Below, in pieces: positions 1 to 8,421 of a stretch of 37,074 nt of DNA (position 1 is the first letter of the stretch; every line of letters starts with the position of its first letter). A model generated the notes under the pieces. It had not been told where the DNA came from. It ran no database searches and worked only from the letters and a program-made list of their open reading frames with translations. Source of the DNA: Leptolyngbya sp. PLA1 (lineage in GTDB: Bacteria > Planctomycetota > Phycisphaerae > Phycisphaerales > UBA1924); contig QWIH01000033.1 in assembly GCA_021405315.1 (NCBI GenBank), positions 1-37,074 of the forward strand. Direction: 5' to 3'. The position numbers were made by a program, and so were the translations under genes.

Positions 1-675
1 ACATCCTCCGTGAAGGGGGACATGCATCCGTGCGGGCGTGCGCTTGGCGCTCGGCTTCGCACCTGATGCTGGAATGGGGCCCGCGTCCGGTGCGGGCCGC
101 CTGCCTCTGAATACGCGAAACGGTCGGGGAGCGGAGCAGGGTCCGAATCTCACCCCTCGTTCACCCCGACGGCGCGTTAACCAGACCCGCCCGGGCGTTT
201 GAGAGCGCGGAGAGACTATCGGTCCCCAACCCCGGCGTGGCGACCGAAACGGCGATGCGATGCCTCGGATTCGAGAGCGCCCGGCAAATCGTGGACCTTC
301 AGGAAGTGCCACGATTCCCGAGAGTTACGCGCGGTGGGCGAAAGGCCCAGACCGTTAACGAGAAAAGGCCTCTTTACGAGGCCTTTCTCAGAACTCCCAC
401 TCCCTATCCACAACGCGAGCAATCCTGGCGAACGGCGGTTTTCGCTCTCTGCATGAAAATGGCAGTTGACGCGCAACAGAAGCCGGATTCTGACGAAGCC
501 CAATCCCGAATCGCGAGCTTGCGGTGGCTCATCGGCGGTTGATCGCTTGGTTTAGGCCGAACGAGCGACCCAGATAGTTGATGTTCACGGACCGGGGCCG
601 GATCACAACGCTACAGGCTGAACAGACCGTTCGGTCCCAGAGAAAACGCAAAGCACGGACTTGGTCCTCCGACCC
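1..675. other. Gene-poor left edge
   Basis: I see no convincing gene here. The short open frames on both strands overlap one another, have no ribosome binding site and run across the hairpin at 364-386. A second possible stem pairs 123-129 with 164-170 (GTCGGGG with CCCCGAC) across 34 bases. It looked tRNA-like at first but lacks the other arms. The region may be host DNA next to an attachment site or simply spacer; the sequence alone does not decide. Confidence 0.5.
364..386. terminator. Perfect 9-bp hairpin terminator, possibly bidirectional
   Basis: AAAGGCCTC and GAGGCCTTT form a perfect 9-bp stem around a 5-base TTTAC loop. The arms begin with A and end with T, so the hairpin could stop transcription from either side, although the T-run is short. 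It lies downstream of the minus-strand membrane protein gene that ends at 676 and would suit as its terminator. Confidence 0.65.
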
Positions 676-2220
676 TCACAGGCAGACGACTCGAACGACC
701 TCGGTGGACTCGTCCTGCCCCGGACGCACCTTGACCCATGCCGCAAAACAACGGTCCCCGAGCTCGGAGCCGTCTTCCAGCCGGCGCCTGAGCAGCGCCG
801 ACTCCCACTTGTTGGCGAGCAGCCACGCCGCTCCGGACGTGCCCCACTCGTTCACTCCGGCACAGGAGAACCATGCACGCGCCGGAAACTGCGTCGGATG
901 GAGCTTCAGAATCAGACCGTAGTCGAAGCCAGATTCTCGCTGAAAGGCGGGCAGCTTTGTTGCACGATCCTCGAACCGCGAGCTAAAGTCGGTATCGATC
1001 GCTGTGTTCGCTGAGTTCGTGAGGGCATCTCGAGTCTTGAGGTTTGACCCGAATCCCAACGAGACGAAGTTGAGATTCAAGTCGGCTCGCACGTCAAGGT
1101 CGCTCAGCACACGAGGTGAAGACGGAAGCCAACGGCGGAACTCGGCTGCTAGGTAGTTCACGGCGCGGATTTCCGCCAAAGACACCGGGCGCTGCGTCGT
1201 TACCGCATACCCGGCCAAACCTGGCTTTAGGAAGGGGAAGTCTGCACTCGGCTGAATGTTCTGGCTCCGTGCGGCGGCGAGAACGTCCTCACGGAGTTGA
1301 AGCTCCGCGCACACGATTGTCAGGCCCGACTCGACGATGCTCGCACCAAAGAACCGCTCGAATCGCCGCAGGCGGATCCACCGCCATATGCGTCTGAAGA
1401 CCCAAACGAGGAATGCAAAGGCAACAGCGGACAATATTCCGCCGACCACGTTCTGGAGCAATGGACCTACCCAAGAGGAAATGGTGGTCAACCGCCCTTC
1501 GTCATTATTCCGGATGGCGGTGGGTTCGATGGCGGTGGCGCTTGCGGCCGGTTGGGACCCGGGTCGCTGCGCGTCTGAGTTCCCGACGGGGGAGGCAAAG
1601 ACGGGGGCGGAGCCGGAGGCTTCCCGCTCGAACCGCTCTGTTCCTGATTGTTGGTCATTGCTCAATCTCCCCTGAACGCGGGCCGCGCTCACTACGGCAC
1701 TGGACAGCATGATCATAAGGCCGGCAACGGCCACGAAGGTGAGCATCGACGACCGACCAAGCAGGCGATGTCGCATCTCGTTCAACTCCGCATTCAGCCG
1801 CGTCTTTTCAGCCAGCACCTTTGAAAGCTCCTCGAAGGTGGTTTCTGATTCGACGGCTCGTCGGTGCTCCGCTGGATAACCCGCTCGCTCCAGATCACCG
1901 CGATACATCTCGCGGAACGCGATGATCTCGTGGGGAAGTGAAAACCTCCCGTACCTCCGCGGAAAAAGCGCCAGTCCCATCAACACGAATGCCCCGAGCA
2001 GCGACGCGCCAGTCAGGACGCCAATCACCGCCGCTGTCGGTTCGGCGATGTCAACACCGAACCGCCGCCCCGGTGATCCCGTTGCCAGTGCCGCGAGTAT
2101 GGTTCCAACAAGCCCATTGGCGGATAACCAAAGCGCAGCACGACGGTAGAGGTAATCCGCTTCGGACACCTGCTCCTTGTACTGGTCATAGAAGTGGTCA
2201 AACGCCTGGTTGCGATCCAT
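676..2220 (-). CDS. Four-TM membrane protein, unknown function (SLATT-like N-terminus)
   Basis: Predicted 514-aa membrane protein. The N-terminus (FDHFYDQYKEQVSEADYLYR) leads into a TM pair at roughly residues 25-45 and 60-85. A short charged helix follows, then a third TM (about 150-172), a Ser/Ala-rich loop and a fourth TM (about 255-278) ending in Arg/Trp-rich sequence. The last 230 residues form a soluble domain with a SLGFGSN loop and an AGVNEWGTSGAA segment that could be a nucleotide- or ligand-binding fold. The layout resembles SLATT-type 2TM modules of conflict systems, but I do not recognise the family and this is inference. I chose the ATG at 2220 because the open frame upstream of it is low quality. 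Base composition is less GC-rich than the virion genes, which hints at separate acquisition. It sits divergently from the winged-helix gene. Confidence 0.7.
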   Translation of the reverse strand: MDRNQAFDHFYDQYKEQVSEADYLYRRAALWLSANGLVGTILAALATGSPGRRFGVDIAEPTAAVIGVLTGASLLGAFVLMGLALFPRRYGRFSLPHEIIAFREMYRGDLERAGYPAEHRRAVESETTFEELSKVLAEKTRLNAELNEMRHRLLGRSSMLTFVAVAGLMIMLSSAVVSAARVQGRLSNDQQSGTERFEREASGSAPVFASPVGNSDAQRPGSQPAASATAIEPTAIRNNDEGRLTTISSWVGPLLQNVVGGILSAVAFAFLVWVFRRIWRWIRLRRFERFFGASIVESGLTIVCAELQLREDVLAAARSQNIQPSADFPFLKPGLAGYAVTTQRPVSLAEIRAVNYLAAEFRRWLPSSPRVLSDLDVRADLNLNFVSLGFGSNLKTRDALTNSANTAIDTDFSSRFEDRATKLPAFQRESGFDYGLILKLHPTQFPARAWFSCAGVNEWGTSGAAWLLANKWESALLRRRLEDGSELGDRCFAAWVKVRPGQDESTEVVRVVCL

Positions 2221-2558
2221 ATCGATTGAATGGTACCCACAAGCGGAACCGTTCCGATCGAATTGGGCCTCCCGTCGTGGGCGACGAGGAACGCTGTCTC
2301 GAGCGACTGGGAGGAGGAGACCACAAGTCGCCAACAATCTCCGGCAAATGCCAACCGTTGTCGCAGAATCTCAGGCTTCGGCGGCATGCGCCCTCCAAGC
2401 CGGCCGCACCCGGCTCGGGTCTAGAAACCGGAGTCATTGTCGGCCCGCCGTCTCAGGCCCAGAGGAATCCGCCTCTGCGCAGCGTGCAGCGCCTGAATAT
2501 CGCGGGCCATTTCAGACGTTGAGGTCGGCTCCCCTGTGGCCACAGCACGGGGACAGCC
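2221..2558. promoter_or_regulatory. Divergent intergenic region
   Basis: This 338-bp spacer lies between the minus-strand membrane protein and the plus-strand winged-helix gene, so it should hold promoters for both. I see no reliable coding frame. The only clear feature is the 12-bp palindrome at 2534-2545, just ahead of the winged-helix start codon. Confidence 0.5.
2534..2545. promoter_or_regulatory. 12-bp perfect palindrome, candidate operator
   Basis: CTGTGGCCACAG is a perfect palindrome 13 bases upstream of the ATG at 2559. Its position next to the ribosome binding site suits an operator through which the winged-helix protein controls its own gene. This is inference from position and symmetry only. 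Confidence 0.35.
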
Positions 2559-3065
2559 ATGACCACAGAGCCCGACCGCCGACTGGATGTACTTTGCCGG
2601 CAACTCACCGAGAACATCATGGGCGCCGCGTTGTGTGCCCAGGAAATCGCCTCGATTGTGCGTGAGGCCTGCTCCGGCGATGGCTGTTCATGCGGCAGAG
2701 AACATGCGCACCCACGCCGCGACAGATCCGTCCCTGGTCGGCCGCTGCTCGATGAAGCGACTCTGTCGGTGGTCTGGAATGGCCGGCTGCTCCATCTCGG
2801 TCACACCCAAGGATTCTGGCTCCTTGCACGCCTGGCGCGCAGCGCCAACCAGTACGTGACCCATCTGGACCTCCTGCAGGAGATCTGGGACGACGAGTTC
2901 ACGGATACCGCGGTCCTGCGGGCCGGCGTGCGACGGCTGCGCACCAAGCTCCGCCACGGCGGCATGGGTGATCTCGCCGACGCCATCGTCGGGCACCACG
3001 GCCGGTACATGCTGAGCCTGAATTCCGCACCGAGTCACACGGAAGTCACAGCGTCGGCGCACTGA
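2559..3065 (+). CDS. Orphan winged-helix (OmpR/PhoB-type) DNA-binding protein
   Basis: 168 aa. Residues about 66-153 fit the transcriptional regulatory C-terminal (OmpR/PhoB) winged helix: a beta-strand start (VVWNGRLLHLGHTQGFWLL), a helix beginning VTHLDLLQEIW, a recognition-helix region VLRAGVRRLRTKLRH and a final hairpin HHGRYMLSL. There is no receiver domain; the first 60 residues are a short helical, Cys-containing stretch (CSGDGCSCG). Phosphorelay control is therefore unlikely and it probably acts as a stand-alone regulator. It precedes the serine recombinase gene on the same strand by about 105 bp, so it may regulate integration or excision. The fold is well supported; the role is inferred. 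Confidence 0.75.
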   Translation: MTTEPDRRLDVLCRQLTENIMGAALCAQEIASIVREACSGDGCSCGREHAHPRRDRSVPGRPLLDEATLSVVWNGRLLHLGHTQGFWLLARLARSANQYVTHLDLLQEIWDDEFTDTAVLRAGVRRLRTKLRHGGMGDLADAIVGHHGRYMLSLNSAPSHTEVTASAH

Positions 3066-3170
3066 ACGTCACAGGGCCCGCGCATACTGCTCAACGACCA
3101 TCGACACCTGCATCGTCGCCGGGGCGTACCCGCGGTGAGGCCGGCGACGGGCGAGGTTGGCGAGGACGCG

Positions 3171-4685
3171 ATGAGCAACTCGAGTCAGGCCCCGTGGTGG
3201 GTCAGAGCGGAGACTGCCGCGGCGCCGTTGGCGCCGCGATTTCGCGGCGTGGCGTACTACCGGCACTCCGCGCGGGATCGGCAGGAGAACTCCGTGGCGA
3301 TCCAGCAGGAGCTGGTCCAGAAATGGGCTACCGACAACGGTGTCGACATCATCCACGAGTTCGCCGACCGTGGAAAGTCTGGCCTCACCGCCGAAGGGCG
3401 CGATGGCTTCCACGACATGATGGAGAACTGGGTCAAGCAGCGCAAGGACTTCGACTTCGTGCTCTGCCTCGACGTGAGCCGCTGGGGTCGGTTCCAGGAC
3501 ATCGATCTTTCCGCGACGTACAGCGCCGAGTGCAAGAAGCACGGCAAGCAGGTCATCTACACGACGCTTGGGATGCCCCGCCCCGACGACCCCCTCTACC
3601 CGGTCTACGTGCAGTTCGAGCGGTTCCGGGCCGCCCAGTACAGCAAGGAACTCAGCACAAAGGTGTTCCACGGGTGCGTGAAGATCGCCCAGCAGGGTTA
3701 CTGGGCGGGCGGGAAGGCGCCCTACGGCTTCGACCGTCTGCTTCTGGACGAGTCCCGTCACCGCCTGCACGTGCTGACCCACGGCCAGAAAAAGGGAATC
3801 CAGAACCAGCGAGTCACGCTCACGCTGGGGCCGGAGGAGCAGGTCATCACCGTCCGCCGCATCTTCGATGAGTACATCGGCGCTGGGCATTCGATGGACC
3901 AGATCGCGTCGCGGCTCAACGCCGACGGCTCGCGCTCGGCCATGGGTGGCCTCTGGAACGCCGGGAAGATCCGTCGCATCCTCACGAACGTCATGTACGC
4001 CGGCACTCTGGTCTACAACAAGACCACCAGCAAGCTCAAGACCCCGACACGGAGAAACCCGGTCGACCAGTGGATCAGGACCGCCGGTGCGATCGATCCG
4101 CTGGTGGACCAGGCCGTCTTTGACCGCGCCCGGGCGATCATGGCCCAGGCGGCGCTGCGCTTCTCGCCCGAGACCATGCTCCGGCACCTCGAGCGGCTTC
4201 ACCGCGAGCACGGCTTTCTTCGGCCTTCGCTGGTGAGCGCCGATGAGTGGGCCCCCTCGGTCCCCACCTACGCAACGCACTTCCGGTCGCTGGACGCGGC
4301 TTACCAGCAGCTCTTCAAAGCGGCCGCCGGCGAGGTCCGCGCCCAGGTTGAGGCCCTGCTCCGCCAGACGGTGGAGCGGGTCGAGAGCTACGACGATTTC
4401 CTGGTCGTCAACGGCAAGTTTACCGTCCTGATCCAGCCGTCGGTGCCGGTGCCGCACGGCTTCAACGAGTACTGGTACTTCTACCCAGATGTCCGCGGCG
4501 TGGTGGACATCACGCTCGGCGTGCCGGTGTCCGCCAGCGAGGGACCGCAGATTCTCGGCTTCGTGGCGCTCCCGCGCTTGCTCGTGCGGGAACGCGGCTT
4601 CCGCGTGTTCGGCTCGTCAGAGGCACGGCTGGTGATGTACGGGCACAGCGGGCTGGAGTTCATCCGTCAACTTGCGAGGTCATGA
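3171..4685 (+). CDS. Large serine recombinase / integrase
   Basis: 504 aa from the ATG at 3171, which follows a GAGG at good spacing; an in-frame GTG at 3135 would add 12 residues. The N-terminal resolvase catalytic domain shows YYRHSARDRQ (Arg31 and nucleophile Ser33), the LDVSRWGR segment and the ERFRAAQYSKELSTKV helix at its end. The recombinase domain follows (GGKAPYGFDR; VRRIFDEYIGAGHSMDQIASRLN; WNAGKIRRILTNVMYAGTLVYNK). I see no CxxC zinc ribbon, and the protein is at the short end for large serine recombinases. Such enzymes integrate phages and other elements at a specific site without host DNA ligase. The ParB-like gene starts right after its stop, so it is the first gene of a five-gene operon. 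It is the only integrase candidate in the window. Confidence 0.93.
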   Translation: MSNSSQAPWWVRAETAAAPLAPRFRGVAYYRHSARDRQENSVAIQQELVQKWATDNGVDIIHEFADRGKSGLTAEGRDGFHDMMENWVKQRKDFDFVLCLDVSRWGRFQDIDLSATYSAECKKHGKQVIYTTLGMPRPDDPLYPVYVQFERFRAAQYSKELSTKVFHGCVKIAQQGYWAGGKAPYGFDRLLLDESRHRLHVLTHGQKKGIQNQRVTLTLGPEEQVITVRRIFDEYIGAGHSMDQIASRLNADGSRSAMGGLWNAGKIRRILTNVMYAGTLVYNKTTSKLKTPTRRNPVDQWIRTAGAIDPLVDQAVFDRARAIMAQAALRFSPETMLRHLERLHREHGFLRPSLVSADEWAPSVPTYATHFRSLDAAYQQLFKAAAGEVRAQVEALLRQTVERVESYDDFLVVNGKFTVLIQPSVPVPHGFNEYWYFYPDVRGVVDITLGVPVSASEGPQILGFVALPRLLVRERGFRVFGSSEARLVMYGHSGLEFIRQLARS

Positions 4686-5597
4686 ATGGAGACTGCACCC
4701 ATCCGTCTGATGAAGGACCGTCGGCGGGAGATGATCCCGGTCGACAAGATCCGGGTCATCAACACCCGCACCCGCGATGAGGCGCAGTTCGCCCTCAACG
4801 TCCAGAGCATCGACACCGTCGGCCAGATCAAGGACATCCGGGTCAACGACAAGTTCCTCGCCAAGGACGGCTTCTACGAGTTGATCTGCGGCGAGGGTCG
4901 CCTGATCGCCCACCAACGCCTGGGCAAGACCCACATCCGTGCCGAAGTGGTCACCTGCACCCGCAAGCAGGCGTACCTCGAATCGTTGGTCGAGAATCTG
5001 GCCCGTGCTCGCCCCGGCACGATGCACTTCGCCCGCGAGCTCAAGTCGCTGCACGACGAGGGATGGGAGTTCGCACGGATCGCCAAGATCGCCTGCCGGA
5101 GCATCGAGTACATCCGCCAGTACATCAAGCTGGTGGAGAACGGTGAGGATCGCCTCATCCAGGGAGTCGAGCAGGACATCATCCCCATCTCGTTCGCGGT
5201 CCTGGTCGCCCAGTCCGACGACGCGACGATCCAGAATGTGCTCATGGACGCGTTCGACCAGGGGGTCGTGAACAGCAACAACTTCGCCAGGGCTCGCGCC
5301 ATCATCAACGCACGCATGGATCGCCGCAAGAAGAAGGGATCCGGACCGGAGGAATACACCGTTGCGGCGCTCACCGAGGACATCGCGACGGCTACGCAGG
5401 CGAAGGACTCGTTTGCCCGGGAGGCCCAGGGCAAGGAGAGCCGTCTTTACACACTGCTCGATGGTCTCGCCTTGCTGTGGGACGATCGGGAGTTCGTGCA
5501 GCTCCTGCAGGGCGAGGGTCTGGAGAAGAAGCCGGCGCTCACCGGCAAGTACAACGTGACCGCTCGACCGCCGCAGAAGGAAAGGTCCAGCACATGA
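4686..5597 (+). CDS. ParB/Spo0J-like nuclease-domain protein
   Basis: 303 aa. The N-terminal ParB-like domain has IPVDKIRVINTRTRDE at its start and the ParB box ICGEGRLIAHQRLG around residue 65, followed by ESLVENLARARPGTMHFARE, the usual helix after the box. A helix-turn-helix follows (FARIAKIACRSIEYIRQYIKL), then a helical RepB-type C-terminus. In plasmids such proteins bind partition sites, but no ParA partner is visible, so a role in recombination-site choice or regulation with the recombinase is more likely. It abuts the recombinase stop and overlaps the next gene by 4 bp (ATGA). Family assignment is strong; the function here is inferred. Confidence 0.85.
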   Translation: METAPIRLMKDRRREMIPVDKIRVINTRTRDEAQFALNVQSIDTVGQIKDIRVNDKFLAKDGFYELICGEGRLIAHQRLGKTHIRAEVVTCTRKQAYLESLVENLARARPGTMHFARELKSLHDEGWEFARIAKIACRSIEYIRQYIKLVENGEDRLIQGVEQDIIPISFAVLVAQSDDATIQNVLMDAFDQGVVNSNNFARARAIINARMDRRKKKGSGPEEYTVAALTEDIATATQAKDSFAREAQGKESRLYTLLDGLALLWDDREFVQLLQGEGLEKKPALTGKYNVTARPPQKERSST

Positions 5598-6430
5598 ACG
5601 AGTCCGTCGCCGTCGATGTTCCCGTGATCCAGCTGCGGCCGCTCCGCGAGCGCAAGGTCAGCAAGCGCGAATACGACCGGATCCTCGCCAGCATCAAGTC
5701 CGTCGGGCTCATCGAGCCGCTCATCGTGTTCCCCGAGAACGGCGACTACCTGATACTCGACGGTGTCCAACGTTACCGCGCGCTGGTCGAGCTCGGTGTC
5801 GTGACCGCGCCGTGCATCATGGGCGCGCAGCGAGAGGCGTTCACGAGTAACCGGATGGTGAACCGGGTCTCACCGGTGCAGGAGCACCGGATGATCGAGA
5901 GGGCCTTGGGCGAGGTCGACGAAGACGCTATCGCCGCGGCGCTGGGCGTTTCCGGCCTGGACCACCGGCTGAAGAAGACCCTGCTCAAGCAGCTCCACGC
6001 GGACGTGACCGCGGCCTACGACGCCGGCAAGATCACCCGGGCGTGCGCACGCGAGTTCACGCACGTCAAGCCCCAGCGTCAGAAGGAAATCCTCCGGACG
6101 ATGGAGAGCTACAAGGACTACAGCACGTCCTTCGCACGAACGATGGTCGTCAAGACGCCGATGGCTCAGCGCGAGAGCCGCGGGCGCAAGCACAACCCGT
6201 GGGACAAGCGTGCGCAGCGGAAGAACGACCTGCTCAAGAAGCTCGCCGACGCCGAGCAGAAGCACGACTTCTACTCCCAGCTCTACAAGCAATACACCAT
6301 CGACCTGCTCCGCCTGGCGATCTATGCGCGGTCGCTGCTGACGAACACGCGGCTGCGCGAGTACCTCCAGAAGCACCATGCAGACATCGTGGCGCGGTTC
6401 GAAGCAATCATCGCCGACGCTCGGGAGTAA
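5594..6430 (+). CDS. Second ParB-like / RepB-type protein
   Basis: 278 aa. The start is the ATG at 5594 that overlaps the previous stop (ATGA). The N-terminus is a ParB-like domain (VIQLRPLRERKVSKREYDRI; LIEPLIVFPENGDYLILDG; VQRYRALVELG) in which the ParB box reads LDGVQRYRAL rather than GERR. The rest is helical and matches the RepB plasmid-partition C-terminal style (LLKQLHADVTAAYDAGKITR, ACAREFTHVKPQRQKEILR). Basic stretches (RGRKHNPWDKRAQRK) suit DNA binding. Two consecutive, divergent ParB-like genes behind a serine recombinase suggest they act as a pair. No ParA is present. Confidence 0.8.
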   Translation: MNESVAVDVPVIQLRPLRERKVSKREYDRILASIKSVGLIEPLIVFPENGDYLILDGVQRYRALVELGVVTAPCIMGAQREAFTSNRMVNRVSPVQEHRMIERALGEVDEDAIAAALGVSGLDHRLKKTLLKQLHADVTAAYDAGKITRACAREFTHVKPQRQKEILRTMESYKDYSTSFARTMVVKTPMAQRESRGRKHNPWDKRAQRKNDLLKKLADAEQKHDFYSQLYKQYTIDLLRLAIYARSLLTNTRLREYLQKHHADIVARFEAIIADARE

Positions 6431-6432
6431 CC

Positions 6433-7338
6433 ATGCGCAACTTCTGGACCCGAGAACGAATTCTCCGGCACATCCTCGACCGTGAAGCCGAGGGGCTCTC
6501 GCTCTCCGCGGGCGGAAAGGGTGCCGACCAGCAGCTGTACTGCGCGGCACGCCGCATCTTCGGCTCGTGGCGGAACGCCATCGTTGCCGCCGGCATTCCG
6601 CCCGAGCGTGTCCTGACCCAGGATCGGTGGTCGCCAGCCAAGGTGCTGGCCCGGATCCGCTCGCTCTCCCGTCGTCGCAGGCCCCTCACCACGGACCAGA
6701 TAGAGCGGCGTTACCGCCACATGGTGTCCGCCGCCCGCCGCCACTTCGGCTCCTGGCCCAAGGCCGTGATGGCGGCCGGGGTCGACCCCACCAAGTTGCA
6801 GCGGATCGTGCCGTGGAACCGGGAGCGAGTAATTGAGGCGATCCTGACGCGAGCCCTACGCAGCGAGCCGCTCGTCGGGCGCTTGGTGGAACCTCGATCG
6901 CTCGTCGATGCGAGCTACCGCCTTTTTGGGGGCTGGCAGGCGGCCGTCGCGGCGGCGGGCCTCGACCCACGGGTCACGCACATGCCGCCCCGGAAGCGCA
7001 AACGACCGCAACTCGCGCGGGTTCGAAGCGTGAGTGCGGCATTGCCGAAGCAGCCCTCTCACAAATGGAGCAAGGAACGGATCGCCGAGGGCATCCGCGC
7101 CCGCGCTCGAGAGAACAAGCCGATCAACGCCTGGGCAGTATCGCGAGACTATCCCAGTCTGTACGGTGCCGGGCGCCGGTACTTGGGCAGCTGGGACGAG
7201 GCGCTCCGGGCGGCGGGCTTTGATCCCGAGCTGCACCGCCGGAAAAGGCCCTCCTCCTCTCGGAACCAGGCATCAGCGCACCCCGCCCCGCGCAAGTCGC
7301 ATGACGACGACGCGGTGCGGCCGGATCGACCCGTCTAG
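6433..7338 (+). CDS. Protein of four homing-endonuclease-associated repeats
   Basis: 301 aa from the ATG at 6433, two bases after the previous stop. It consists of four units of about 60-85 residues, each a helix ending in an (F/L)G(S/G)W..A...AG(I/V/L/F).P signature: FGSWRNAIVAAGIPP (43-57), FGSWPKAVMAAGVDP (105-119), FGGWQAAVAAAGLDP (165-179) and LGSWDEALRAAGFDP (251-265). These match the homing endonuclease associated repeat (HNH_repeat family), a small DNA-binding unit normally attached to HNH or GIY nucleases. No nuclease motif is visible, so this looks like a repeat-only DNA-binding protein. The tail is rich in Arg, Lys, Ser and Pro. It may read a target or attachment site for the cassette. 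Confidence 0.75.
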   Translation: MRNFWTRERILRHILDREAEGLSLSAGGKGADQQLYCAARRIFGSWRNAIVAAGIPPERVLTQDRWSPAKVLARIRSLSRRRRPLTTDQIERRYRHMVSAARRHFGSWPKAVMAAGVDPTKLQRIVPWNRERVIEAILTRALRSEPLVGRLVEPRSLVDASYRLFGGWQAAVAAAGLDPRVTHMPPRKRKRPQLARVRSVSAALPKQPSHKWSKERIAEGIRARARENKPINAWAVSRDYPSLYGAGRRYLGSWDEALRAAGFDPELHRRKRPSSSRNQASAHPAPRKSHDDDAVRPDRPV

Positions 7339-7447
7339 GGCCGCCCAATCGGCGATATTCGGCCCAAGTCGCAGAATCTCACGAATTCCCGTCCTACGCC
7401 CCCCCCTCCTCTCCGCCCGTTCCCCGCCCCCCCCGGGGCAGCCCCCC

Positions 7448-8299
7448 ATGCCAGAGCGATCGCACCATGCCTCGGTTCCCCGCGAGGTCATCCGCCTGAC
7501 CGCGTATGCCCACCTCGCGCTGTACCTCTCGAAGTTCGCGCGGGGGGAGCTCGGCCTCGTGCTGCTGCTGGGGCGCCACGGCACGGGCAAGAGTGAGAAC
7601 GTCCGGCGCACACTCTCAGCGGCCGGGGGCCCAGGGAACTCCGAGGCATCCGTCTTGTACGTCGAGGGGCATATGCAGCCATTCGGCCTGTACCGGCAGC
7701 TCTGGGAGTACCGAGACCGGCCGGTAGTGCTGGACGATCTGGATCGGTTGTACGCGGATCCCGAATGCGTGCGCCTCCTCAAGCCCCTGTGCAACACGGT
7801 GCGGGAGAAACGCCTGCACTGGCTGACCAACGTGACGATGAACGATGGCGAGCTGCCCTCCTCGTTTTCAACGTCGAGCAACGTCATCCTCATCGCCAAC
7901 GAGTGGAAGAGCCTCAACCCCAACGTGCGGGCACTCGAGGACCGCGCCATCATTCTCCACTTCTGTCCTTCCAACGAAGAGGTGCACCAGAACGTTGGCG
8001 GGTGGTTCAACGACGGCGAGGTGTACGAGTTCCTGGGGAAGCTCATCCCGATGATCCCGGCCGTCTCCATGCGGCACTACTGCAAGGGGTCGCAGCTTCG
8101 CAAGGCCGGCCTGACGGATTGGCACACCAGCCTGCTGCAGATGGTCGTGCCCGATCGCCGAGCGGCCTGCGTCCTGGCGGTGCAGCACGATTCCTCGTTG
8201 CGCTCGGAAGAAGAGCGGGTGCTGAGGTTCATCGCGATCACCGGTGCATCGCGGGCGACCTACTTTCGCATCAAGGCGAAGCTCGCGCACGCGCTGTAG
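7448..8299 (+). CDS. AAA-type ATPase
   Basis: 283 aa from the ATG at 7448, after a very C-rich 109-bp leader without a clear ribosome binding site, so the start is moderately certain. Walker A is GRHGTGKS (residues 42-49), Walker B is VVLDDLD (93-99), and SNVILIAN is a likely sensor-1 strand. The C-terminus has helical segments and a final helix-turn-helix-like piece (RFIAITGASRATYFRIKAKL). The overall form recalls ATPases that help recombinases or transposases, such as the IstB/TniB types, but I cannot assign it to either. It is last in the recombinase operon and convergent with the virion operon. Confidence 0.75.
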   Translation: MPERSHHASVPREVIRLTAYAHLALYLSKFARGELGLVLLLGRHGTGKSENVRRTLSAAGGPGNSEASVLYVEGHMQPFGLYRQLWEYRDRPVVLDDLDRLYADPECVRLLKPLCNTVREKRLHWLTNVTMNDGELPSSFSTSSNVILIANEWKSLNPNVRALEDRAIILHFCPSNEEVHQNVGGWFNDGEVYEFLGKLIPMIPAVSMRHYCKGSQLRKAGLTDWHTSLLQMVVPDRRAACVLAVQHDSSLRSEEERVLRFIAITGASRATYFRIKAKLAHAL

Positions 8300-8421
8300 T
8301 CACCCGGAGGGAATACCCATCGTGGGCCGACGATTGCGGGCGGCCGGTGCAGGCCCTCCCCGCCGCTCACAGCTCGGCGGAAAGGACCGCTGCGCTACCG
8401 AGCTGGGTCGTGCACTGCCCG

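Noticed and set aside
123..170. tRNA-like piece (GTCCGAATC and a 7-bp GTCGGGG/CCCCGAC stem)
   Set aside because: Only 34 bases separate the arms, the T-stem does not pair, and no D or anticodon arm is found.
237..542. 101-codon plus-strand frame at the left edge
   Set aside because: It runs through the hairpin terminator at 364-386, has no ribosome binding site and no domain.
8360..8380. CCGCCG/CGGCGG stem between the two convergent operons
   Set aside because: Six GC pairs without a T-run on either strand; too weak to call a terminator.
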